Assembly: GCA_017407885.1 (NCBI GenBank)
Contig: JAFQVU010000132.1
Coordinates: forward strand, 1 to 17,168
Source of the DNA: Clostridia bacterium
GTDB lineage: Bacteria > Bacillota_A > Clostridia > Oscillospirales > CAG-272
DNA: 17,168 nucleotides
Direction of reading: 5' to 3'
In this document: in pieces, positions 1 to 7,440 of the stretch
Layout: every line of letters starts with the position of its first letter
Position numbering within the stretch: the stretch's first letter is position 1
Notes under the pieces: model-generated
What the model was told of the DNA's origin: nothing
The model's input: only the letters and a program-made list of their open reading frames with translations
Databases searched by the model: none
Program-made: the position numbers and the translations under genes

Positions 1-11
1 AGTACCTTCAT
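1..11 (-). CDS. 5' tip of a leftward gene, product unknown
   Basis: Only the start codon and two to three further codons (M-K-V) lie in the window. The ATG at 11 is preceded, on the minus strand, by AAAAGGAG at 20-27 with about 8 bases of spacing, and by a good promoter at 47-75. A second ATG at 15 is in another frame and only 4 bases from the ribosome site, so 11 is preferred. Nothing can be said about function. The call rests on the upstream signals alone. Confidence 0.45.
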
Positions 12-46
12 TCATTTTTCTCCTTTTGATTCATACTCATATTTCT

Positions 47-75
47 ATTTTACTCCATCACCTTAAAATTGTCAA
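47..75 (-). promoter_or_regulatory. sigma-A type promoter of the leftward gene
   Basis: Read on the minus strand: -35 TTGACA at 70-75, a 17-base spacer, and -10 TAAAAT at 47-52. Transcription would start near 40, giving a leader of about 30 bases before the ATG at 11. It is arranged back to back with the glucokinase promoter. Confidence 0.7.
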
Positions 76-136
76 CCGCACGTCAGAAAAAGCTTGTAAA
101 TATTTAGAAAATTTTCTTAAATGACCGCTAAAATAC

Positions 137-165
137 TTGACATAACACTTAAAATACCTTATAAT
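137..165 (+). promoter_or_regulatory. consensus sigma-A promoter of the glucokinase gene
   Basis: TTGACA at 137-142 and TATAAT at 160-165 are separated by exactly 17 bases, a full match to the consensus. The start point would be near 172, leaving a leader of about 60 bases. No cre-like or other operator was evident by eye. Confidence 0.8.
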
Positions 166-234
166 ATTTATGTAAATTATATTTTATTTTAACTACCATG
201 AAAGGGTCTTTATCAAGGCATAAGGTAAAATTTC

Positions 235-1194
235 ATGTATTACATTGGCGTTGATCTCGGCGGTACAAATATCGCCGCTGGTGTCGTCGATTCAAACTAT
301 AAAATCGTAGTGAAAGGCAGCGTCCCCACAAACGCCAAACGCCCTGCTGACGATATAATAAAAGACATGGCAGACCTCTGCAAAAAGCTCACTGCGGACG
401 CAGGACTCACTCTTGACGATATCGAATATGTCGGTATCGCCTCTCCCGGAGCTATCGATCACGTAAAAGGCGTTGTGCTTCGCGCGGAGAACCTCCCATT
501 TGAGTTCTTCCCTATCGCTGACACATTAAAAAAACATCTTCCCGTCAAACGCGTGCTCGTTGAAAACGATGCCAATGCCGCAGCAAAAGGTGAAGCGGTC
601 GCTGGCGCGGCGCGTGGAGTCGCAGACGTTATAATGATAACTCTCGGCACAGGTGTCGGCGGCGGAATCATAATAGATCACAAGGTATATTCGGGCTTCA
701 ATTACACTGGTGCTGAACTTGGTCACATGATCATCGAATACAACGGCAGGCAGTGTCCCTGCGGCAATCGTGGATGCTGGGAAGCATACAGCTCCGCGAC
801 GGCACTTATCAATATGACAAGAGAAAAGCTTGATGAATGTGAGCAAAAAGGCATCCCAACTCTTATGGCAGACATCGTTGCCGAAAACGGCAAAGTGAGC
901 GGAAAGACCGCATTCGCCGCAATGAAAAAAGGCGACACTCCCGCAAAAGAGGTCGTTGATATGTACATGTCTTACCTCGCATGCGGTATCATAAATATGA
1001 TAAACATATTCCAACCGGAGATATTCGTTATCGGCGGCGGAATCTGTAATGAAGGTGACAATCTTATAAAACCTCTTGAAGAGTTGGTAATAGACAATAC
1101 CTTCTCGGGCAGGAGAACCAAAACCACTACTCTCAAAGTAGCCGAGCTTGGCAATGACGCCGGTATTATCGGCGGCGCTGTACTCGGGCTCTAA
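235..1194 (+). CDS. glcK: ROK-family glucokinase
   Basis: Predicted cytoplasmic kinase that phosphorylates glucose to glucose-6-phosphate with ATP. The 319-residue length is normal for Gram-positive ROK glucokinases. The N-terminal phosphate-binding motif DLGGTN is at residues 7-12. A second glycine-rich stretch, GTGVGGG, lies near residue 140. The ROK zinc site is complete: GAELGH ending at H164, then CPCGNRGC at 174-181, followed by WEAYSS. The ATG at 235 follows AAGGT at 222-226 and a consensus promoter. Zinc-site ROK proteins also include repressors and other sugar kinases, but there is no N-terminal helix-turn-helix here, so a kinase is favoured. Glucose specificity is inferred from family resemblance. 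The gene is followed by a hairpin and then the PAP2 gene. Confidence 0.9.
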   Translation: MYYIGVDLGGTNIAAGVVDSNYKIVVKGSVPTNAKRPADDIIKDMADLCKKLTADAGLTLDDIEYVGIASPGAIDHVKGVVLRAENLPFEFFPIADTLKKHLPVKRVLVENDANAAAKGEAVAGAARGVADVIMITLGTGVGGGIIIDHKVYSGFNYTGAELGHMIIEYNGRQCPCGNRGCWEAYSSATALINMTREKLDECEQKGIPTLMADIVAENGKVSGKTAFAAMKKGDTPAKEVVDMYMSYLACGIINMINIFQPEIFVIGGGICNEGDNLIKPLEELVIDNTFSGRRTKTTTLKVAELGNDAGIIGGAVLGL

Positions 1195-1204
1195 ACGTTA
1201 ATAT

Positions 1205-1245
1205 CGGACGGGCAAAGACCGTTATTCGCAGTCTTGGCTCGTCCG
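1205..1245 (+). other. imperfect hairpin between glucokinase and PAP2 genes
   Basis: CGGACG at 1205-1210 pairs with CGTCCG at 1240-1245, and AAGAC at 1215-1219 pairs with GTCTT at 1231-1235, with one G-T pair, one two-base-pair step and one mismatch between them. The loop is 11 bases. No T-run follows, so it is not a classic terminator. It may protect or process the mRNA between the two genes, or be an attenuating element. The TTG at 1234 that would extend the PAP2 reading frame lies inside this hairpin. Confidence 0.5.
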
Positions 1246-1269
1246 AAGTCTTATATAAGGTCGGTGCGT

Positions 1270-2109
1270 ATGAAAACAAGAATGCTGAATCCGATATATT
1301 GTATATTATTTGCGCTATGGCTCACAGGCGTTGTCCTTGCGACAGTTTTCGACCTTGACATTTCACGGGCAATCGCTAATCCCGATTCCGTATTCGGACG
1401 GCTTCTTGAGGTTGCAGGCGAACCGCCGGCGATACTATTCACCTCGTTCAACTTCGCGCTTATTTCATCGTATCTTTTCCGCTTTTCAAAGCTTGGCAAA
1501 ACGGATATCACTCTCGCCATCCTTACAGCTATAGGCTGCATCGGAACAACGTTTTACACTTGTTTTCGGACGCTTAAATATATAGCAGAGTATCCGGAAC
1601 ATGTACTGAATATTATTTACACATCGGCGATTTCACTGTTCATCATAGTTTTATTTGCGCTCGTGGCGTTTTTAATGAGTGAGAAATCACTCAAGAAATA
1701 CTTCGCCACCGCCTGCAGATGCGCTATAGTCGGAATCGCGGCGTTCGTAATCATCTGGCTTTTCAAGCTCACATGGGGACGTGTGCGCCCCCGTCAGCTC
1801 GCAGGTGATCTTTCACTGTTCACGCCATGGTATCTGCCGCAGGGATTTACCGGTTACTTCTCGTTCCCGTCAGGACACACGGCAAATGCGACGGTAATCT
1901 TCTCGTCGGTGTACTATCTTGAATTTTTGCCCGATAGGTTAAAAAAATATAAGCCGCTTATAATAACGCTGCTTGCCGCATGGATAGCCGCCGTTGCATT
2001 TTCGCGTGTACTCGTCGGTGCGCACTATCTGTCGGATGTGCTGTTTGGCGCGGCGATAACGCTTGCTATAGTCTATATCATCGGAAGGAAAAACAAAAAT
2101 GTACATTGA
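1270..2109 (+). CDS. PAP2-family integral membrane phosphatase
   Basis: A 279-residue multi-pass membrane protein with the three PAP2 signature motifs. Motif 1 is K166-LTWGRV-R173-P174, motif 2 is PSGHT at 200-204, and motif 3 is S245-R246 with H252 and D256. H203 and H252 are the expected catalytic histidines. Members remove phosphate from lipid phosphates such as phosphatidate or undecaprenyl pyrophosphate, with the active site outside the membrane. The exact substrate cannot be told from sequence. The ATG at 1270 is chosen because AAGG at 1257-1260 lies 9 bases upstream. A longer frame from TTG 1234 has no ribosome site and starts inside a hairpin. The 3' end overlaps the next gene by 11 bases, suggesting coupled translation. 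Confidence 0.87.
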   Translation: MKTRMLNPIYCILFALWLTGVVLATVFDLDISRAIANPDSVFGRLLEVAGEPPAILFTSFNFALISSYLFRFSKLGKTDITLAILTAIGCIGTTFYTCFRTLKYIAEYPEHVLNIIYTSAISLFIIVLFALVAFLMSEKSLKKYFATACRCAIVGIAAFVIIWLFKLTWGRVRPRQLAGDLSLFTPWYLPQGFTGYFSFPSGHTANATVIFSSVYYLEFLPDRLKKYKPLIITLLAAWIAAVAFSRVLVGAHYLSDVLFGAAITLAIVYIIGRKNKNVH

Positions 2110-2641
2110 TCCCACCGTTTACACGTCACGCCCCGAAAATGAGCGGCTTGCAAAGGAAATGCGCTGTTATGACCTGCTCGAAAAACTCGACGTTAAATAC
2201 AACCGCGTTGACCACGATGCGGCGAACACTATGGAAGACTGCGCCAAAGCAAAATCGATCCTCGGCGTTAAGATATGCAAAAACCTGCTTCTCTGCAATC
2301 AGCAGAAAACAAAATTCTACCTGCTTCTGATGGCAGGCGAAAAGCAGTTTGTCACCAAGGATTTTTCCAAGAAGATCGGCTCATCGCGCCTCTCATTCGC
2401 ACCGCCGGAATTCATGGAAAAATTTCTCGACATAACCCCCGGCTCGCTCTCCGTCCTCGGGCTGATGAACGACACCGAGTGCGAGGTCACGCTGTATATT
2501 GACCGCGACGTAGTCGCCGAGGAATACTTCGGCTGTCACCCTTGCATCAACACCTCTACCCTATCAATGAAAACAAGCGATCTGCTTGATACCGTCATCC
2601 CGGCGACAGGTCATGACATCAATTTCGTCGAGCTTGACTGA
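2099..2641 (+). CDS. YbaK/ProX-type aminoacyl-tRNA deacylase
   Basis: A 180-residue protein of the YbaK/prolyl-tRNA-synthetase-associated-domain superfamily, free-standing trans-editing enzymes that hydrolyse mischarged tRNA (classically Ala- or Cys-tRNA-Pro). Visible family features are the N-terminal helix with a DHDAANTMEDCAKAK stretch, the GVKICKNLLLC segment with the lysine expected to matter for editing, the GSSRLSFA region and the TPGSLSVLGLMND motif near residue 113. The fold is cytoplasmic with no signal peptide. The ribosome site AAGGAA lies inside the end of the PAP2 gene, and the two reading frames overlap at 2099-2109. Which mischarged amino acid is removed is not decided by sequence. 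The ProX/PrdX subgroup is favoured by the overall motif order. Confidence 0.82.
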   Translation: MYIDPTVYTSRPENERLAKEMRCYDLLEKLDVKYNRVDHDAANTMEDCAKAKSILGVKICKNLLLCNQQKTKFYLLLMAGEKQFVTKDFSKKIGSSRLSFAPPEFMEKFLDITPGSLSVLGLMNDTECEVTLYIDRDVVAEEYFGCHPCINTSTLSMKTSDLLDTVIPATGHDINFVELD

Positions 2642-2665
2642 GACTAAGATTTTTAAAGCCCATGT

Positions 2666-2775
2666 CAGCCGAGGCTGGTAGGGGGTGTTGGGGGAAGGAT
2701 GCATCGGCGTTTGAGAGCAATACCTTCCCCCAACCGGGAGCACGAGGGCAGAGCCCTCGCTATCCGACGATTCAA
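2666..2775 (+). repeat. structured G-rich repeat, short copy 1 (B unit only)
   Basis: The core starts with CAGCCGAGGC and a G-rich run. A perfect 12-base stem follows: GTTGGGGGAAGG at 2687-2698 pairs with CCTTCCCCCAAC at 2723-2734 around a 24-base loop containing GCATCGGCGTTTGAG. A second hairpin has arms GAGGGC and GCCCTC around AGA. Matching blocks in the same order occur at 7210-7394 and 10055-10208. This copy lacks the A unit and the distal part of the B unit. It fills the gap between the deacylase and DUF512 genes. Confidence 0.75.
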
Positions 2776-2821
2776 TACATGATGCATAAAAATCTCGTTT
2801 CCTGAAAGGAAAAACAATCCC

Positions 2822-4123
2822 ATGGTTACAATCACCGCCGTAGAACGCGCCTCTCTTGCCGAGAAGCACGGCATTCGTCCGGGCGATATTCTGATATCGA
2901 TAAACGGTCACGACATCCGCGATGTACTCGATTACAGATTTCGCCTGTGTGAGACTAAAATCACGCTGAAAATTCACCGCGATGCGGAGATTTTTGACGT
3001 GACAATAAAGAAAAGTGAATACGGCGATATCGGACTCGGGTTTGAAACCTATCTTATGGATAAAAAGCAGACCTGCCGCAACAAATGCGTATTCTGCTTT
3101 ATCGACCAGCTTCCGTGCGGTATGCGCGAGTCGCTTTACTTCAAGGACGACGATTCCCGGCTCTCCTTTTTGATGGGCAACTACATTACGCTGACTAACC
3201 TCACCGATGAGGACGTTGAGCGCATCATCGAGATGAAAACCTCGCCCATCAACATATCCGTGCACACCACAGATCCCGAGTTGCGCGTAAAAATGATGAA
3301 AAACAAGCGCGCCGGCGAGGTGCTTGACTATATGCGGCGTTTTGCAGAGGCAGGAATTTCGCTTAACTGTCAGATCGTGCTCTGCAAAGGCATAAACGAC
3401 GGTGAAAACCTCATGCGCTCGATGCGCGATCTTACGGGGCTTACGCCAAATCTTCTAGGCGTTTCGATCGTGCCGGCAGGCATTACCGATCACCGCGGGG
3501 GACTTCATCCTCTCGAACCGTTTACCCCCGAGGAAAGCGCCGCCGTTATCGACATGGTCGATGAATTCGCCGCACAGTGCATGGAAAAGTACGGCTCACG
3601 GCTCTTCTTCTGCTCGGATGAGATGTATCTGTCATGCGGACGCGAGATACCAGATGAAGATTATTATGAGGGCTACCCTCAGCTTGAAAACGGCGTCGGT
3701 ATGATACGCTCGCTCAAGTGCGAATTCGATGATGAGATTGAATTTTTATGCGACTACGACCTCGAGAAGCCACGTAAGGTATCAATCGCCACCGGATTTG
3801 CGGCATATGATTTCATAAAATCGCTCACAGATGAACTTATGCGCCGTGTCAAGTCACTTGATATCACCGTCTATCGCATCCGAAACAACTTTTTTGGCAA
3901 GAATATTACCGTGGCAGGACTTGTCACCGGAGCCGATCTTCTTGCACAACTTGAAGGCAAATCGCTTGGCGAACGGCTTATTATCCCGTCTGTCATGCTT
4001 CGTGCCGAGGGGGATATGTTTCTTGATTCGGTGACGGTTGATGAACTGTCGGACAAGCTCGGCGTACCAATCGTGCCCACCGACTCCAATGGTGCGGATT
4101 TTATCTCAAGCATTTTATACTGA
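2822..4123 (+). CDS. DUF512 protein with PDZ-like and radical-SAM-like regions
   Basis: A 433-residue protein of a family widespread in Clostridia and Cyanobacteria and without an assigned reaction. Residues 1-60 form a PDZ-like segment (GIRPGDILISINGH). Residues 85-92 are C85-RNK-C89-VF-C92, the CX3CX2C spacing that binds a 4Fe-4S cluster in radical SAM enzymes, followed by FIDQLPCGMRESLYFKDDDS, a hallmark of the family. The C-terminal half carries the DUF512 region, with ATGFAAYDF and VAGLVTGADL. An iron-sulfur enzyme acting in the cytoplasm is inferred; the substrate is unknown. The ATG at 2822 follows AAAGGA at 2805-2810. The gene sits just upstream of der, an arrangement seen in many Clostridia, which suggests a housekeeping link to ribosome or envelope work rather than an accessory role. 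Confidence 0.88.
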   Translation: MVTITAVERASLAEKHGIRPGDILISINGHDIRDVLDYRFRLCETKITLKIHRDAEIFDVTIKKSEYGDIGLGFETYLMDKKQTCRNKCVFCFIDQLPCGMRESLYFKDDDSRLSFLMGNYITLTNLTDEDVERIIEMKTSPINISVHTTDPELRVKMMKNKRAGEVLDYMRRFAEAGISLNCQIVLCKGINDGENLMRSMRDLTGLTPNLLGVSIVPAGITDHRGGLHPLEPFTPEESAAVIDMVDEFAAQCMEKYGSRLFFCSDEMYLSCGREIPDEDYYEGYPQLENGVGMIRSLKCEFDDEIEFLCDYDLEKPRKVSIATGFAAYDFIKSLTDELMRRVKSLDITVYRIRNNFFGKNITVAGLVTGADLLAQLEGKSLGERLIIPSVMLRAEGDMFLDSVTVDELSDKLGVPIVPTDSNGADFISSILY

Positions 4124-4156
4124 TTCGATCATTACCTTTTGAAGGGAGAAAGATAA

Positions 4157-5488
4157 ATGTCAAAACCCGTAATCGCTATTGTCGGACGTCCAAACGTCGG
4201 CAAGAGCACACTTTTCAATAAGCTCGCAGGCGAGCGCATATCTATCGTCGAGGACACCCCCGGCGTTACCCGTGACCGCATCTACTACGAGATCGAGTGG
4301 AACGGCAGAGCGATGATGCTCGTTGACACGGGCGGTATTGAGCCGAAGACAAACGATATTATTTTAAAGCAGATGAAAACGCAGGCGGAAATAGCCGTTG
4401 AGACAGCTGACGTTATTGTGTTCATGGTTGACGTCACCACCGGACTGACCGCCGCTGACCGCGATATCGCAACAATGCTTATCAAGAGCCGCAAACCGCT
4501 GATACTCGCAGTCAACAAGTGCGACTCTGTTGGCGCACCGCCTATGGAATTTTACGAGTTCTATGAGCTTGGCATCGACGGCGAGCCAATACAGCTTTCG
4601 AGCGTACACGGAACCGGTTCCGGCGACCTGCTTGACCGCGTGCTCGAGCTTTGCCCCGCCGATGAGGAGCGCGAGGACGATTCCGATGTTATCAAGGTTG
4701 CCGTCATCGGTAAGCCGAACGCCGGAAAAAGCTCGATTATCAACAAAATACTCGGCGAGGATCGTCTCATCGTATCCGACATCCCCGGCACTACACGCGA
4801 TGCGGTTGACACGAGAGTTGAAAACGAGTACGGCAAATATACCTTCATCGACACCGCCGGCATACGCCGTCAGTCGAAGGTCGAGGACAGAATCGAGAAG
4901 TTCAGCGTCCTTCGCGCCAAAATGGCAGTCGAGCGCGCCGATGTATGTGTAATTATGGTTGATGCGAACGAGGGCGTTACCGAGCAGGACGAAAAGATTG
5001 CCGGAATCGCACACGAATCCGGCAAGGCTTCGATTATCGTCATCAACAAATGGGACACGATGGAGACCGAGGACAAAAACACGGTCGAGTACGACAAAAA
5101 TGTTTATATGGCGCTCTCCTACATGACCTATGCGCCGACACTGTACGTATCAGCAAAAACCGGTCAGCGTGTCGGAAAGCTCTTCGAGCTTATCAACTAT
5201 GTTTACAATCAGAACTGCACCCGCATTTCTACCGGCATGCTCAACGATGTTCTCAACGATGCAATAGCGCGTGTTCAGCCGCCGTCCGACAAGGGCAGAC
5301 ATCTGAAGATATACTACATGACGCAGATAAGCACCCGTCCGCCCACATTCGTTATCTTCTGCAACAACGCCGAGCTGTTCCACTTCTCGTATCAGCGCTA
5401 TCTCGAAAATCAGCTGCGCGAGGTCTTCGGCTTCCGCGGTACTCCGATAAAGCTTATTGTACGTCAGAAAGGAGATAAAGAAGAATGA
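4157..5488 (+). CDS. der: ribosome assembly GTPase Der (EngA)
   Basis: An essential GTPase that helps mature the 50S ribosomal subunit. The 443-residue protein has the diagnostic tandem G domains. Domain 1 has GRPNVGKS at 10-17, DTPGVTRDR, DTGGIE and NKCD. Domain 2 has GKPNAGKS at 185-192, DIPGTTRDA, DTAGIRR and NKWD. A KH-like C-terminal domain of about 90 residues follows. All key nucleotide-binding residues are present. The ribosome site AAGGGAG at 4142-4148 is well spaced from the ATG. The gene follows DUF512 by 33 bases, and its stop codon overlaps the plsY start in ATGA, so the three genes are very likely co-transcribed. Confidence 0.97.
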   Translation: MSKPVIAIVGRPNVGKSTLFNKLAGERISIVEDTPGVTRDRIYYEIEWNGRAMMLVDTGGIEPKTNDIILKQMKTQAEIAVETADVIVFMVDVTTGLTAADRDIATMLIKSRKPLILAVNKCDSVGAPPMEFYEFYELGIDGEPIQLSSVHGTGSGDLLDRVLELCPADEEREDDSDVIKVAVIGKPNAGKSSIINKILGEDRLIVSDIPGTTRDAVDTRVENEYGKYTFIDTAGIRRQSKVEDRIEKFSVLRAKMAVERADVCVIMVDANEGVTEQDEKIAGIAHESGKASIIVINKWDTMETEDKNTVEYDKNVYMALSYMTYAPTLYVSAKTGQRVGKLFELINYVYNQNCTRISTGMLNDVLNDAIARVQPPSDKGRHLKIYYMTQISTRPPTFVIFCNNAELFHFSYQRYLENQLREVFGFRGTPIKLIVRQKGDKEE

Positions 5489-6228
5489 CGCTTCACCAAA
5501 TTCTGCAAGACGGTCTCGTCCCACACCTTATCGCAGGCGAGGCTACGGGCATCGCGCTTTGGATAATCGCACTTTTAACGCTTCTCGGCGCCGTCATCGC
5601 GTATCTTCTCGGCGGACTCAATTTCGCAATAATAATCTCAAAATACAAGTTCAAGGATGACATCCGCCGCTTCGGAAGCGGAAACGCGGGCATGACCAAC
5701 ATGCTCCGTACATACGGCAAAGCCGCCGCGGCGTTCACACTTCTCGGCGACATGGCAAAGGCGGCGGTATCGGTACTCATCGGCACACTGCTTGCAGGCG
5801 AAGCAGGCGCTTACATCGCAGGACTTGCCTGCGTGCTCGGACACGCATTCCCCTGCTACTACAGCTTCAAGGGTGGCAAGGGTATCGTCGTCACCGCGAC
5901 CATGCTGCTTTGCCTTGAACCGCTTGTATTTCTCATCCTTTTTGCAATCTTCGTCCTGATAGTGCTGTCAACGAAATACCTTTCGCTCGGCTCTATCATC
6001 GGTATGCTAATCTATCCGCTCCTGCTCAACCGCATGTACCCGTTCTTAAACGGCGGCGTGCCGGAAGGTGCAGTTGCGGCGATAGTATCGATTCTCAACA
6101 CGATACTCGTCATCTGGCTCCACCGCGAGAACATCAAACGCCTCATGGAAGGTAAGGAAAACAAATTCAGTCTAAAGAAAAAGGACAAGTTTGTCAAAGC
6201 CGAGCGCGAGGAAAACGAGGACAAATAA
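5485..6228 (+). CDS. plsY: acyl-phosphate:glycerol-3-phosphate acyltransferase PlsY
   Basis: A membrane enzyme that transfers an acyl chain from acyl-phosphate to glycerol-3-phosphate, making lysophosphatidate, the first step of phospholipid synthesis. Several hydrophobic helices are evident. The three PlsY motifs are present: GSGNAGMTNMLRTYG after the first transmembrane segment, HAFPCYYSFKGGKGIVVT in the middle, and WLHRENIKRLMEGKENK near the end. The 247 residues exceed the usual 200-210, owing to a somewhat long N-terminus and a charged C-terminal tail rich in Lys and Glu. The start overlaps the der stop (ATGA), with AAAGGAG at 5468-5474. In many relatives gpsA, which makes glycerol-3-phosphate, comes next. 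Here a terminator and a lipoprotein gene follow instead. Confidence 0.95.
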   Translation: MTLHQILQDGLVPHLIAGEATGIALWIIALLTLLGAVIAYLLGGLNFAIIISKYKFKDDIRRFGSGNAGMTNMLRTYGKAAAAFTLLGDMAKAAVSVLIGTLLAGEAGAYIAGLACVLGHAFPCYYSFKGGKGIVVTATMLLCLEPLVFLILFAIFVLIVLSTKYLSLGSIIGMLIYPLLLNRMYPFLNGGVPEGAVAAIVSILNTILVIWLHRENIKRLMEGKENKFSLKKKDKFVKAEREENEDK

Positions 6229-6231
6229 CAC

Positions 6232-6270
6232 AAAGTTCCCACAGATATGCAGTCTGTGGGAACTTTTTTA
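6232..6270 (+). terminator. intrinsic terminator after plsY
   Basis: A perfect 14-base stem, AAAGTTCCCACAGA at 6232-6245 with its complement at 6253-6266, encloses a 7-base loop. The right arm runs into six T in a row (6264-6269). It closes the rightward DUF512-der-plsY unit, 4 bases after the plsY stop. Confidence 0.93.
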
Positions 6271-6313
6271 TATTTGAGCCGTCAAATGTAAAAACAAATT
6301 CAGGAGGATAACA

Positions 6314-6961
6314 ATGAAAAAACTTTTCACACTTCTTCTCGCGCTTACCTGCATTGCCGCACTTTCGTCCTGCGACTTCGATTGGAGGATGCCATCATTT
6401 GAGTACCCTATGCGCGCCGAAAAGCCGGTCATCTACCTCTACCCCGAAGCGACCACCGCCGTCACCGTAAAGCTTGACCTTGACGGCACGCTCACCTCAA
6501 CATATCCTCTCTACGCAGACGGTTGGTCGGTCACCGCCGCTTCCGACGGCACGCTCACCGATGCATCGGGGCGTGAATACTACTGTCTCTATTGGGAAGG
6601 CGAAACCGCTGCCGAATACGATTTCTCGGAAGGGTTTGTCATTGAGGGCAACAAGACCGCCGAATTTTTAGAAGACTCGCTTGTAAAGCTCGGTCTCAAC
6701 GAGCGCGAAGCAAACGAATTCATAATCTACTGGCTGCCGCAAATGGAAGCAAATGCATACAATTTGATATCGTTCCAGACCGATGCTTACACCGACAGCG
6801 CACAGCTTGATATCTCACCTGCTCCCGACACGCTGATACGTGTATTCATGGCGTGGAAGCCGCTCGACGCTCCGATTGACATTGCGCCGCAGGTGTTATC
6901 TGCTCCATCACGTGACGGATTTACAGTCGTTGAGTGGGGTGGGGCGGTTGTTGAGGGATAG
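6314..6961 (+). CDS. putative lipoprotein with KPVIYLYP motif, function unknown
   Basis: A 215-residue exported protein. The N-terminus MKK plus a hydrophobic stretch ends in the lipobox L17-S18-S19-C20, so it should be lipid-anchored on the outer face of the membrane. The mature part begins with a short linker, then KPVIYLYPE from residue 37, a VTVKLDLDGTLTSTYP beta-like segment, GWSVTAASDGTLTDASGREY and YCLYWEG. I recognise this as a recurring uncharacterised domain but know no assigned function. No catalytic residues are obvious. The start has a strong AGGAGG at 6302-6307. No clear promoter is visible in the 44 bases after the plsY terminator. No hairpin of its own follows; a repeat element begins 7 bases after the stop. 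Confidence 0.8.
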   Translation: MKKLFTLLLALTCIAALSSCDFDWRMPSFEYPMRAEKPVIYLYPEATTAVTVKLDLDGTLTSTYPLYADGWSVTAASDGTLTDASGREYYCLYWEGETAAEYDFSEGFVIEGNKTAEFLEDSLVKLGLNEREANEFIIYWLPQMEANAYNLISFQTDAYTDSAQLDISPAPDTLIRVFMAWKPLDAPIDIAPQVLSAPSRDGFTVVEWGGAVVEG

Positions 6962-6967
6962 GGAGAG

Positions 6968-7090
6968 ACGGTCGCTTTCTTGAAAGAAAGCTTGGCAAAG
7001 AACTTTATTATGCGCATACGCTCACAGAGTGTTTGCGTAGAGCTTCGAGAATTACGCTCTCGGTAGTCGGGACCCGCCTCGCTCCGGCTC
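6968..7090 (+). repeat. structured repeat copy 2, A unit
   Basis: The block starts ACGGTCGCTTTCTTG and ends CTCGCTCCGGCTC. It matches 9896-10037 over most of its length, including GCAAAGAACTTTA, CGCTCACAGAGTG and AGCTTCGAG in the same order. It contains the small palindrome CTTTCTTGAAAGAAAG, whose place in the other copy holds a longer hairpin. It begins just after the lipoprotein stop. Confidence 0.75.
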
Positions 7091-7209
7091 CTCCGCCTTC
7101 GCTCGGTGTCCCAACGACCGAAGATATGACCGCTCATTTAACCATATTAATGCTGTTTTGCTACATAGAGCACCTCGGCATAAAAAAACAACCACAAGAG
7201 AGCCGAGAT
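7091..7209 (+). other. spacer inside repeat copy 2
   Basis: About 119 bases separate the A and B units here, against 17 bases in the other full copy. The stretch has no convincing gene. CCTCGGC near 7173 can pair with GCCGAGG at 7211-7217, so the spacer folds back onto the start of the B unit. It could be an inserted piece or an ancestral part lost in the other copy. Confidence 0.4.
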
Positions 7210-7394
7210 AGCCGAGGCGAGCAGGGGTGCAGGGGGCGGATTGCATCGGCGTGTCGAGTTCGCTTGCGAACTCGTTGCAGTGTCGCTTCGCGACCTGCTT
7301 GAGAGACAACGCCGCCCCCGACCGAGTGACGGCGGAGCCGCCACGAGCGAATACGGCAGGCGCCGTACCGCGGCGCACGGTAGCCACAAAATTT
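7210..7394 (+). repeat. structured repeat copy 2, B unit
   Basis: Outer stem GGGGGCGG at 7232-7239 pairs with CCGCCCCC at 7312-7319. Between them are GCATCGGCGT and two nested hairpins: a 9-base stem at 7255-7274 (CGAGTTCGC) and GTCGC with GCGAC at 7282-7294. Beyond the outer stem come GGCGG with CCGCC at 7331-7342 and GCGCCG with CGGCGC at 7360-7376. The right end CACAAAATTT is shared with copy 3. It lies between the convergent lipoprotein and XRE genes. Confidence 0.75.
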
Positions 7395-7401
7395 GACACA
7401 C

Positions 7402-7440
7402 AAAAAGGAACACAAGAATTTTACTTCTTGTGTTCCTTTT
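7402..7440 (-). terminator. intrinsic terminator overlapping the 3' end of the XRE gene
   Basis: A perfect 16-base stem, 7403-7418 with 7425-7440, around a 6-base loop, followed on the minus strand by a T-run. The TAA stop of the XRE gene falls in the loop, so the last codons of the gene form the left arm of the hairpin in the transcript. Confidence 0.88.

Noticed and set aside
1234..1269. TTG-started extension of the PAP2 protein
   Set aside because: The TTG lies inside a hairpin arm without a ribosome site, while the ATG at 1270 has AAGG at a good distance.
2564..3265. Minus-strand open frame of 233 codons over the DUF512 gene
   Set aside because: Antisense to a clear gene, spans the intergenic repeat, and has no family resemblance.
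4364..5014. Minus-strand open frame of 216 codons over der
   Set aside because: Antisense shadow of Der; no ribosome site and no domain.
6968..7073. Reading frame through the A unit resembling the one in copy 3 (both contain AKNF and RIRSQS)
   Set aside because: Length is kept between copies but the codon differences change amino acids freely, copy 2 hits a stop at once after RSR, and no start or ribosome site fits. DNA-level repetition explains the likeness.
2681..7394. CRISPR array or tandem repeat as explanation of the repeated blocks
   Set aside because: The copies are thousands of bases apart with unrelated sequence between them, have different lengths, and no regular repeat-spacer pattern is present.
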